From an uncultured Clostridia bacterium (GTDB lineage Bacteria; Bacillota; Clostridia; Oscillospirales; UBA644), in contig CAJGDF010000082.1 of NCBI GenBank assembly GCA_904502105.1, forward strand, positions 1-7,562: a DNA stretch of 7,562 bases, in the 5' to 3' direction. Shown in pieces: positions 1 through 6,110 of this stretch. Position numbers and translations under genes: made by a program. Below the pieces are notes generated by a model. The model ran no database searches. It had not been told where the DNA came from and saw nothing but the letters and a program-made list of their open reading frames with translations. The number at the start of each line of letters is the position of its first letter. Within the stretch, counting starts at the first letter, position 1.

Positions 1-441
1 CAGCTCACACTTGAAGAGATAAACAGACGTCAGAATTTACTTAAAAATTCCATCACATCGAAAAAGGTACATTTAAAATACCACGATGCAGACACAACTG
101 TACTTGAAGGTGTATTTGCAAGAGGCGACAGAAAGATAGCTCAGCTCATAGAAAAAGCATGGAATCTCGGCTGCCGACTTGATGCATGGACTGAGCACTT
201 TGATTTTGCACGCTGGCAGAAAGCGGCAGATGAATGCGGTATCAATTTCTACGATTATACAGCAAGAAAACGTTCTTTTGAAGAAGAACTGCCCTGGGGC
301 TTTGTAAACATCGGTGTAAGCAAATCGTTTATGCAGCGAGAATGTGAAAAAGCATACGAGGCGGAGACAACACCGAACTGTATTGAAAAATGCTCCGGCT
401 GCGGTATGAATAAAATATGCAAGGGGGATGTTTGCCCGTGA
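1..441 (+). CDS. TIGR03960-type B12-binding radical SAM protein, C-terminal part
   Basis: This is the last 146 codons of a gene whose start lies before the window; frame 1 is open from base 1 to the TGA at 439-441. The family has an N-terminal cobalamin-binding domain, a central radical SAM core (both outside the window) and this C-terminal region; its reaction is unknown. The recognisable parts are the stretch LPWGFVNIGVSKSFMQRE and, just after it, a TPNC motif opening a cysteine-rich tail. Five cysteines (codons 127, 131, 134, 140 and 145 of the visible part) fall in the last 20 residues and may bind a metal or second cluster, which is inference. The gene overlaps the next one by 4 bases (GTGA), the usual arrangement of the TIGR03960/TIGR03936 pair. 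Family assignment is from recognised sequence pattern; the substrate cannot be told from what is visible. Confidence 0.85.
   Translation, partial: QLTLEEINRRQNLLKNSITSKKVHLKYHDADTTVLEGVFARGDRKIAQLIEKAWNLGCRLDAWTEHFDFARWQKAADECGINFYDYTARKRSFEEELPWGFVNIGVSKSFMQRECEKAYEAETTPNCIEKCSGCGMNKICKGDVCP
421..427 (+). promoter_or_regulatory. Ribosome binding site deciding the GTG start at 438
   Basis: AAGGGGG lies 10 bases before the GTG at 438-440. The in-frame ATG at 417 sits upstream of this site and so cannot use it. The protein read from GTG starts MIRIVFSKTG, which matches how TIGR03936 proteins normally begin. The site lies within the cysteine-rich coding tail of the upstream gene, so the two genes are probably translationally coupled. 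Confidence 0.6.
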
Positions 442-1070
442 TAAGAATAGTTTTTTCAAAGACCGGATATGCAAAATACATATCTCACCTTGATCTCACA
501 AGATGTATGGCAAGAATGTTTGCCAGAGCAGACGTACCCATATGGTACACAGAGGGATTTAACCCCCATCCGTATATGGTATTTTCCGCCGCACTGCCCA
601 TTGGTGTATACGGAGAAAATGAACTGCTGGATATAAAGCTGAACGAAAAATGTGATTTCACCGAACTTCTCGACCGAATGAACAAAACAGCCCCCGAAGG
701 CATTTCGTTCAAAGAGATATATGAATCGGATAAAGATTTCAAATTTGTTGACAAAGCGATCTACAAAATAGAGATCCCGGAAGAAATCGAAGCAAAATTC
801 AACGAATTTCTTGAAAGTCCCGAAATACCCGTACTGAAAAAGACAAAGAAAGGCGAAGCAACCGTTGATCTCAAAGCAGAGATTCAGATAAAGAAACTCG
901 GCAACGAAAACGGTAAAGCTCTTTACGAAGCCGTTGCGCCCTGCGGAAATGAGAAAAACATCAGCCCAACACTTCTTTCCGGTGCATTTGCAGAAAAAAC
1001 AGGAGACGACACGATATTTACAATTTCAAGAACAATGTTCCTTACCAAGAATTCAGAAATTTTCAGATAA
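438..1070 (+). CDS. TIGR03936 family radical SAM-associated protein (DUF2344)
   Basis: A 210-residue protein of the DUF2344/TIGR03936 family, about the usual family length. The N-terminal family signature is clear: FSKTGYAKYISHLDL at residues 6-20, then YTEGFNPHP at 37-45, followed by a small-residue stretch ending in ALPIGV. These proteins nearly always sit directly behind, or are fused to, a TIGR03960 B12-radical SAM protein, as here. They are thought to act with it, but no reaction is established. There is no cysteine cluster, signal peptide or membrane segment, so it should be cytosolic and is not itself a radical SAM enzyme. I chose the GTG at 438 over the ATG at 417 because of the ribosome binding site position and the family N-terminus. 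Its gene overlaps the upstream gene by 4 bases. In many Firmicutes the next genes are rng and the rplU-rpmA ribosomal cluster; here an unrelated hydrolase follows 15 bases later. Confidence 0.85.
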   Translation: MIRIVFSKTGYAKYISHLDLTRCMARMFARADVPIWYTEGFNPHPYMVFSAALPIGVYGENELLDIKLNEKCDFTELLDRMNKTAPEGISFKEIYESDKDFKFVDKAIYKIEIPEEIEAKFNEFLESPEIPVLKKTKKGEATVDLKAEIQIKKLGNENGKALYEAVAPCGNEKNISPTLLSGAFAEKTGDDTIFTISRTMFLTKNSEIFR

Positions 1071-1085
1071 ATCAAAGGAGCAAAA

Positions 1086-1946
1086 ATGATTGAACTTACA
1101 CTCCAATCATCAGAAATTATTGATGGAAAGTATATAAGAAAACATTATAACGAAAGTTGGGATCCCACAAAAACAGCCGTTATAATCAGTGATATGTGGG
1201 ATCAGCATTGGTGCATAAGCGCAACAAAAAATGTTGCTGAAATGGCACCGAGAATGAACGAAATGCTCTGCGTTCTTAGAAAAAAAGGTGTTCAGATTGT
1301 TCATGCTCCAAGTGAAACAATGAACTTTTATGAAGATATACCGCAGTATAAAAATGTTTTTAGGCTTGCGGAAGGGATAGAACTTGTTGCAATGACTGAA
1401 AAAGAAGAACAGTTAAAAAAAGAGCCGGGGCTTCTTTTCGGAGACAAAGGACTGGAATGTGATTGCGGCCCGATTCCCTGCATAAACAGAAAAGCATGGT
1501 CAAAACAAATCAACACCCTTAAAATCGAACCCGAAGACCTTTTAGGAGACAGCATAGACGTGCTTAAAGCATTAAAGGCAAAAGGAATCGAAAACGTTAT
1601 CATCACCGGCGTTCACACCAATATGTGCGTTATCGGCAGATATTTCGGTATAAGAAACCTTGTACGCTACGGATTCAACACCGTATTGACAAGAGATCTG
1701 ACAGATTGCAGAGTACCGCACGGAGCTGAACCGTTCAAGCATCATTACACATCTCTGGACTATGTTGTCTGGTATGTTGAAAAATATCTTTGTCCGACAG
1801 TTGTTTCGGGTGAGCTTATCGGTGACGGTAAGACATTCCGCTTCGAAGAAGATGACAGATCTGAAATTCTTACCGCACAGCAGCTTGAAGATACCATGAA
1901 CGAATGGAAGATGGCAATGGGCGGAGAATATGCAAGAAAAAATTAA
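1086..1946 (+). CDS. Cysteine hydrolase, isochorismatase-like superfamily
   Basis: A 286-residue protein with the isochorismatase/nicotinamidase-type fold. The first strand and catalytic aspartate are seen in AVIISDMWDQHWC (D36, with W38 and D39). The nucleophile is C181 in ITGVHTNMCVIGR, preceded by the usual hydrophobic strand. The general-acid lysine is probably K136 or K140 in the NRKAWSKQ segment, which is less certain. The C-terminal signature (TRDLTDC, then VEKYLCPTVVSGEL, then FRFEEDD) places it in a longer-than-usual subgroup also found in Planctomycetes and Bacteroidetes, rather than with true nicotinamidases (about 180-210 residues). A CDCGPIPC segment at 125-132 adds a cysteine cluster of unknown role. 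The enzyme should hydrolyse a C-N, amide or ether-type bond in a small molecule, but the substrate is unknown. It has no signal peptide. AAAGGAG at 1074-1080 lies 5 bases before the ATG. The gaps to its neighbours (15 and 37 bases) suggest co-transcription with both. Confidence 0.82.
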   Translation: MIELTLQSSEIIDGKYIRKHYNESWDPTKTAVIISDMWDQHWCISATKNVAEMAPRMNEMLCVLRKKGVQIVHAPSETMNFYEDIPQYKNVFRLAEGIELVAMTEKEEQLKKEPGLLFGDKGLECDCGPIPCINRKAWSKQINTLKIEPEDLLGDSIDVLKALKAKGIENVIITGVHTNMCVIGRYFGIRNLVRYGFNTVLTRDLTDCRVPHGAEPFKHHYTSLDYVVWYVEKYLCPTVVSGELIGDGKTFRFEEDDRSEILTAQQLEDTMNEWKMAMGGEYARKN

Positions 1947-1983
1947 TTTTAATTATACAAAAACCTAAGGAGAATGCACCAAT

Positions 1984-2862
1984 ATGAAAAAGGTAACCAA
2001 AGCAGTAATACTTGCGGCAGGTCTCGGTACGAGAATGCTTCCCGCAACAAAATCCGTTCCCAAAGAACTTTTCCCCATCGTTGATAAACCCGCTCTTCAG
2101 TATATCGTTGAAGAACTCGTAAACAGCGGTATCGAAGATATTATGATAATCATCTCAAGAGGCAAAACTCTTATTGAAGACCATTTCGATAAATCTCCCG
2201 AACTTGAAGAAAGACTTATTGCAGGCGGCGAAAAGAAAAAAGCTCTTCTCGAATCCGTTCAGAGCATAGCAAAGAACGTAAAGATCTGCTATGCACGTCA
2301 GAAAGAAATGCTCGGCACAGGTAATGCGCTCATGGAAGCACGTGCATTTACAGGCAACGATCCTTTTGTTGTTTGCTACGGTGATGACGTTATCATCAAC
2401 GATGAATACCCCGTAACCAAACAGCTTATCGATGCATATGACGAACTCGGAAAGGGTGTTGTAGGCGTTCAGGCAGTAACTCCCGAACAGATAACAAGCT
2501 ACTCCTCCATGAAAGTTGAAAACATTCACGATAACGTATACAACCTTACAGACATGATCGAAAAACCGAAGCCCGAACAGGTATTCTCTCTCTTCTCCTG
2601 CCTCGGCAGAATGGTTCTCCCCGCAAAGATCTACGATCTTCTCGACAAAACAACATTCAACAACGGCGAAATATTCCTCACCGATGCAATGAAGGTTCTT
2701 TCCAATACCGACGGTATGGTAGCTGTTGACTTTATCGGTAAGAGATACGATATGGGCAATAAACTCGGCGTTATGGAAGCTCAGGTTGAAATGGCACTCA
2801 AGCATCCCGAAATCGGCGCAGGCTTCAGAGAATATCTTAAAGAATTCTGCAAAACTCTTTAA
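1984..2862 (+). CDS. galU: UTP--glucose-1-phosphate uridylyltransferase (GalU/GtaB family)
   Basis: A 292-residue nucleotidyltransferase of normal GalU length. GalU makes UDP-glucose from UTP and glucose-1-phosphate in the cytosol, feeding cell-wall polysaccharide, glycolipid and galactose metabolism. Visible motifs are the nucleotide-binding LAAGLGTRMLPATKSVPKEL at residues 10-29, the metal-site GDD at 133-135, the sugar-phosphate contact IEKP at 192-195, GEIFLTDAM at 228-236, and YDMGNKLG near the C-terminus. It differs from textbook GalU at several conserved places: GTGNA instead of GLGHA (111-115), SYSSMKV where YGIID is usual, FSLFS before GR where APSNLA is usual, and MGNK instead of TGDK. 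So the sugar or nucleotide preference may not be exactly that of GalU. AAGGAG at 1967-1972 lies 11 bases before the ATG. The epimerase gene follows 17 bases later. Third codon positions are rich in C, more so than in the preceding gene, which may mean high expression. Confidence 0.85.
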   Translation: MKKVTKAVILAAGLGTRMLPATKSVPKELFPIVDKPALQYIVEELVNSGIEDIMIIISRGKTLIEDHFDKSPELEERLIAGGEKKKALLESVQSIAKNVKICYARQKEMLGTGNALMEARAFTGNDPFVVCYGDDVIINDEYPVTKQLIDAYDELGKGVVGVQAVTPEQITSYSSMKVENIHDNVYNLTDMIEKPKPEQVFSLFSCLGRMVLPAKIYDLLDKTTFNNGEIFLTDAMKVLSNTDGMVAVDFIGKRYDMGNKLGVMEAQVEMALKHPEIGAGFREYLKEFCKTL

Positions 2863-2879
2863 TCAAAGGAGATCACTTC

Positions 2880-3764
2880 ATGGAATACATTCTTGAAAAC
2901 AGCTCACTCAAGCTTACTTTTGATTCCCTCGGCGGAGAACTCCGTTCAATAATCAACAAGAACAACGGCAATAAAGAATATCTCTGGCAGGGAAACCCCG
3001 AATTCTGGGCAGGACGTTCCCCCAACCTCTTCCCGATCGTCGGCAGAGTTAAAGAAGGTCAGTACAAGGTTGGCGAAACCGTATATACTATCAAAAGCCC
3101 CCACGGTTTTATTCGCATTACCGATCTTGAAATGAGAAATCAGACAGAAAACAGCATCACATTCGGTATGTCTTCTTCCGAGGAAACTCTCAAAGCATAT
3201 CCCTATGAGTTTGATTTCAACGTTATCTTCACTCTTGAAGGCAATAAATTCACCGTTAAATACGATGTTAAAAATACCGATAACAAGGTTATGTATTTCT
3301 CTGTCGGTGCGCATCCCGGATTTAACATTCCCATTAATGAAGGCGAAAAATTCGAAGATTACTCCATCATTTTTGAAGACGATTGCACACCCAATGAAGT
3401 TATATGCGAAAACTGCTTCATAACCGGTGACAAACGTCCGTTTGAGCTTAAAAACAACAGAGAGATCCCCCTCCGCCATAATCTTTTCGACAATGATGCT
3501 ATCATTCTTGCGGATATGAGATCAAGAAAGCTCACTGTTGGCTCTGCAAAATCTGCGAACTCTATAGTTGTTGACTTTGCTGATTTCGACTATCTCGGAA
3601 TATGGCACAAGCCCCTCTCCGAAGCTCCGTATATTTGTATCGAGCCCTGGAACGGTCTTCCCTCTGAGGTTACAAGTGACGAAGAGCTTACTGAAAAGCC
3701 CGCTATTCTTACACTTGAGCCCGAAAAGACATACAATGCACAGTATTCCGTTGAAATAAACTAA
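2880..3764 (+). CDS. Aldose 1-epimerase family protein (LacX-like mutarotase)
   Basis: A 294-residue galactose-mutarotase-fold protein, close to the usual length of the LacX-like subgroup. Such enzymes interconvert the alpha and beta anomers of aldoses. The family pattern is clear: SLGGELRSI near residue 20, PNLFPIVGRVKEG at 48-60, PHGF with H75, GAHPGFN with H145, and IEPWNGLP with E255. By comparison with GalM these two histidines and the glutamate are the catalytic set, so the enzyme should be active. There is no signal peptide, so it acts in the cytosol. AAAGGAG at 2865-2871 is 8 bases before the ATG, and the gene starts 17 bases after the galU stop. The pairing with a sugar-nucleotide enzyme suggests a shared role in sugar intake or polysaccharide supply. 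The exact sugar cannot be told; LacX-type proteins outside lac operons often have undefined substrates. Confidence 0.88.
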   Translation: MEYILENSSLKLTFDSLGGELRSIINKNNGNKEYLWQGNPEFWAGRSPNLFPIVGRVKEGQYKVGETVYTIKSPHGFIRITDLEMRNQTENSITFGMSSSEETLKAYPYEFDFNVIFTLEGNKFTVKYDVKNTDNKVMYFSVGAHPGFNIPINEGEKFEDYSIIFEDDCTPNEVICENCFITGDKRPFELKNNREIPLRHNLFDNDAIILADMRSRKLTVGSAKSANSIVVDFADFDYLGIWHKPLSEAPYICIEPWNGLPSEVTSDEELTEKPAILTLEPEKTYNAQYSVEIN

Positions 3765-3771
3765 ATATAAA

Positions 3772-3804
3772 ATGATTGCACTGTCTTTTGGGCGGTGCAA
3801 TCAT
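3772..3804 (+). other. Strong hairpin between the epimerase and binding-protein genes
   Basis: A perfect 10-base inverted repeat, ATGATTGCAC (3772-3781) and GTGCAATCAT (3795-3804). Four further pairs, two of them G-T wobbles, can form inside it and leave a 5-base loop (TTTTG). No T-run follows on the plus strand (CATCACAAG comes next), so it is not a typical intrinsic terminator for the epimerase gene. Read on the minus strand it would be followed by TTTTATATTTAG, but no minus-strand gene ends here. The right arm stops 3 bases before the ribosome binding site of the next gene, so a role in translation or mRNA stability is possible. A factor-dependent or weak terminator is the alternative. Confidence 0.6.
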
Positions 3805-3807
3805 CAC

Positions 3808-3814
3808 AAGAAGG
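3808..3814 (+). promoter_or_regulatory. Ribosome binding site deciding the ATG start at 3822
   Basis: AAGAAGG lies 7 bases before the ATG at 3822. The in-frame GTG at 3795 lies upstream of it and inside the hairpin arm. Starting at 3822 also gives a clean lipoprotein signal peptide (MKKLSK, then a hydrophobic run), which the longer reading would spoil with an extra polar nine-residue leader. Confidence 0.65.
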
Positions 3815-3821
3815 TAAAAAA

Positions 3822-5279
3822 ATGAAAAAGTTATCTAAAATAATCGCGTTATTGACATCCGTTATAATTGCATCAACAGCATGCGCTCAAACGGCAGAAG
3901 AAAATTTCGATCTCGACCTCAACGTAAACGACGGAGAAGAAATTACTGTTGATCTTAACGGATTTGAAATGACATATGCAATCACCACATCGACCCTTTT
4001 CGGTGATCAAAGCGGCGAAAGCGTTCTCGGCTTTACATCCGGGACATTGTTTGCAGACGAAGCAGCCAAAAGAATTTCTGATATAGAGAAGAAATACAAC
4101 TGTTATATCGAGCCGTTTTACAACATAGACGGTGCAAGTATCGATGCGTTCAACAATCATTCGTTGTCCGGTGTTTTCTACTGTGATATACTTCAGGGCA
4201 GATCGGATATTTTAAGCTCGTCGATAAAACCCGGATTATTTCAAAGCATCAACACTTTAAGTGAGTACATAGACTATACAGACTCCGAAAAGTGGGGCAC
4301 ACCGTATATGCTCGAAAGTATGTGTTACGACGGTGAACTTTACGGGGTTCTCCCCGCTGCATGGCCCGAATTAAACTATTCATCCTTTGGCTATGCATTC
4401 GTTGCAAATATGAACCTTGCAGCAACACTTGCTATCCCCGACCTTAGAGAAACTGTTGAAAACAAAGAGTGGACCTGGGAAAAATTCGAAGAAACACTCG
4501 TTGCGGGAACCGTTATTGAAGGTGCAGAAACAAAGATCTACGGTATGTCCGCTCATCCACCGTATCTTGGAGAAATGCTTCTTCGTTCAAACGGCGATAT
4601 GATGATCAAAGAAAAAGAAGACGGTGTTTATTACTGGGGATACACTGATTCGCAGGCATTGAAAGCAATCGAAGAATTCAGAAAGGTATATAACGGCGAA
4701 TTTGCTTATACCTTTGACCATGTAAACACCGAGCCTGACCCGGTTGTTAATATGTTCGTAGACGGACTTGCAACACTTACCGTTGTTGATACCGAACAGC
4801 TTTTCGGCTATAACGGCAAAATCTCCAAAAGCGTTGAAAACTATGCTATTCTTCCCGCGCCTACCGGACCTGACGTTGAACCCGGAACGATATTCTCCGT
4901 ACACGAAAGTATGCGTTCGATGATAACATTCTCCGTTTTGGGTAAGAACATTGAAGCATCGGCTTTCATTATAGATAAAATTTACGAACCGCTTGACGGA
5001 TTTGAAACCAAAGACGACATCAAAGAATATATGACCCATAACTATTTCTTTGATGACAGAGATGCGGATGTTTTCTTTAAAATGTTTGAAAACACCGAAT
5101 ATAACTATTTTATTGTTGGAATGAGACTTTTCAATGAATCTGTTACCGAACGTAAAACAAAGAGCATAATGGAAATCATTGAATCTTATAAAACAAAAAA
5201 TCAGGGTATCATTGACAGAGAAGCTGTAACCGTCCGTGAAACAATGAAGGATCTTTGGCCTTCCGAATTTGCAAAATAA
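3822..5279 (+). CDS. Extracellular solute-binding lipoprotein, probably carbohydrate ABC uptake
   Basis: A 485-residue secreted protein. Residues 1-20 form a signal peptide: KK near the N-terminus, a hydrophobic core IIALLTSVIIAS, then TAC, with C21 the likely lipidated cysteine. The -3 residue is S rather than the preferred L, I or V, so the lipobox is slightly weak, and cleavage by signal peptidase I after ACA is possible. The mature part resembles family 1 (MalE-like) solute-binding proteins: an early DIEKKYNC segment, YGVLPAAWPE near residue 174, the frequent WTWEKFEE motif at 217-224, and a late C-terminal helical region. It would hand a ligand, perhaps an oligosaccharide, to a membrane ABC transporter. 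No permease or ATPase gene adjoins it: it is followed directly by a terminator, so its partners must be elsewhere. The nearby sugar enzymes hint at a sugar ligand, but the intervening hairpin makes co-transcription uncertain. A non-transport sensor role is the alternative. Confidence 0.75.
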   Translation: MKKLSKIIALLTSVIIASTACAQTAEENFDLDLNVNDGEEITVDLNGFEMTYAITTSTLFGDQSGESVLGFTSGTLFADEAAKRISDIEKKYNCYIEPFYNIDGASIDAFNNHSLSGVFYCDILQGRSDILSSSIKPGLFQSINTLSEYIDYTDSEKWGTPYMLESMCYDGELYGVLPAAWPELNYSSFGYAFVANMNLAATLAIPDLRETVENKEWTWEKFEETLVAGTVIEGAETKIYGMSAHPPYLGEMLLRSNGDMMIKEKEDGVYYWGYTDSQALKAIEEFRKVYNGEFAYTFDHVNTEPDPVVNMFVDGLATLTVVDTEQLFGYNGKISKSVENYAILPAPTGPDVEPGTIFSVHESMRSMITFSVLGKNIEASAFIIDKIYEPLDGFETKDDIKEYMTHNYFFDDRDADVFFKMFENTEYNYFIVGMRLFNESVTERKTKSIMEIIESYKTKNQGIIDREAVTVRETMKDLWPSEFAK

Positions 5280-5285
5280 ACAGTA

Positions 5286-5313
5286 AAAGCAGACGCTTAA
5301 AGGCGTCTGCTTT
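5286..5313. terminator. Bidirectional intrinsic terminator between convergent genes
   Basis: An 11-base perfect inverted repeat, AAAGCAGACGC (5286-5296) and GCGTCTGCTTT (5303-5313), with a 6-base loop. On the plus strand it begins 7 bases after the binding-protein stop and runs into TTTCAATTT. On the minus strand it begins at the acetyltransferase stop codon and ends in TTTTACTG. The GC-rich stem with short T-runs on both sides, placed between convergent genes, fits a terminator serving both. The T-runs are short, so efficiency may be moderate. Confidence 0.82.
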
Positions 5314-6101
5314 CAATTTAACATATTATCCATATACAAAAACGGATTTTCTTTGTTTTCATTATACCAATACACCATACCGAGTGGTTTATCAGCTCTG
5401 TCGGTTGGTAAAACCGAAACAACAGGCTTCTGATATTTATGTGCAACGGCTTTTGAAAACGATGAAACATCATTTCCGGTATATTCCCGCAAAATAATTT
5501 TATCGCCAAACGATGCAAACGCAATATCTTCACCGTCTGAAACGATCACAGAGGATGTTTTATCGAATAAATGCTCCGACACGGATTGACGGAATATCTC
5601 CTTTGTTTTGAAAACAGTATTTTGACGCTTACCGTATTTCTCAAAATATCTCGGATAAAATTTTTTCGATTCGTTTTCGGACGGGACATAAATACATTTT
5701 CCGTTATTATCAGGTAAAAATTCTTCCTGTTTAACAAAAAACGAAGTTTTAAAGCCGCAGTTCGAATAAAAATCAAAAAGAGATTTTTCAGCAGGAATTA
5801 AAACCGCACAGTCCCCTCCCCTTTTTTTCAGAGTTGAAAGAGTCTCGGAAAGAAGCTTACTCATCAGACCTCTTCTGCGGTGATCGGGAGATGTTGCGGC
5901 ATAAAAAATATAGTCCGCCCAACCAATGCGAGAAGCAAGGTTGAGCGGATATTTTTTCACAAAAAGAACCGATATCGGACGGTCATCTTCATATAAAGCA
6001 AACGCTTCATTTTTATCAAGAAAACCGTTTTTTTCAAGAGCGTCAAGATATGCCGGTGAATCACCGAAAACTTTGTTTAAAAGCTCTTTTATCTGTTCCA
6101 T
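5313..6101 (-). CDS. GNAT family N-acetyltransferase
   Basis: A 262-residue protein. The N-terminal half is a GNAT domain: a strand pair at about residues 33-50 (AFALYEDDRPISVLFV), then the acetyl-CoA-binding motif A in ATSPDHRRRGLMSKLL at 69-84, where R75-x-x-G78 forms the pyrophosphate loop, and a final FYSNCGFK strand. The rest (about 125-262) is a separate C-terminal region with a WYNENKENPF segment near the end, giving an Eis-like overall layout. The acceptor (amine, peptide or small molecule) is unknown. The start is 9 bases after the lysC stop, with only A/T-rich sequence and no recognisable ribosome binding site between them, so translation probably depends on ribosomes finishing lysC. 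It is the last gene of the hom-lysC unit. No amino-acid pathway role can be claimed from sequence alone. Confidence 0.82.
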   Translation of the reverse strand: MEQIKELLNKVFGDSPAYLDALEKNGFLDKNEAFALYEDDRPISVLFVKKYPLNLASRIGWADYIFYAATSPDHRRRGLMSKLLSETLSTLKKRGGDCAVLIPAEKSLFDFYSNCGFKTSFFVKQEEFLPDNNGKCIYVPSENESKKFYPRYFEKYGKRQNTVFKTKEIFRQSVSEHLFDKTSSVIVSDGEDIAFASFGDKIILREYTGNDVSSFSKAVAHKYQKPVVSVLPTDRADKPLGMVYWYNENKENPFLYMDNMLN

Positions 6102-6110
6102 ATTATTTTT

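Noticed and set aside
417..437. ATG at 417 as the start of the TIGR03936 gene
   Set aside because: It precedes the AAGGGGG site instead of following it and adds seven residues (MQGGCLP) not typical of the family; GTG at 438 fits both.
2155..2805. Minus-strand open frame of 216 codons inside galU
   Set aside because: It is antisense to a clearly conserved gene, rich in Cys, Phe and Val as expected from reading biased codons backwards, and shows no known motif.
2946..3479. Minus-strand open frame of 177 codons inside the epimerase gene
   Set aside because: It is the same kind of antisense shadow, with no ribosome binding context or recognisable domain.
3751..3773. TTGAAA and TATAAA/TAAAAT as a promoter for the binding-protein gene
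   Set aside because: The spacing between the two elements is only 9-11 bases, too short for a sigma-A promoter, and the region is simply A/T-rich.
3795..3821. GTG at 3795 as the start of the binding-protein gene
   Set aside because: It lies in the hairpin arm upstream of the ribosome binding site and would place nine polar residues before the signal peptide.
4587..5039. Minus-strand open frame of 150 codons inside the binding-protein gene
   Set aside because: It is antisense to a well-supported coding region, and its composition looks like a codon-bias artefact.
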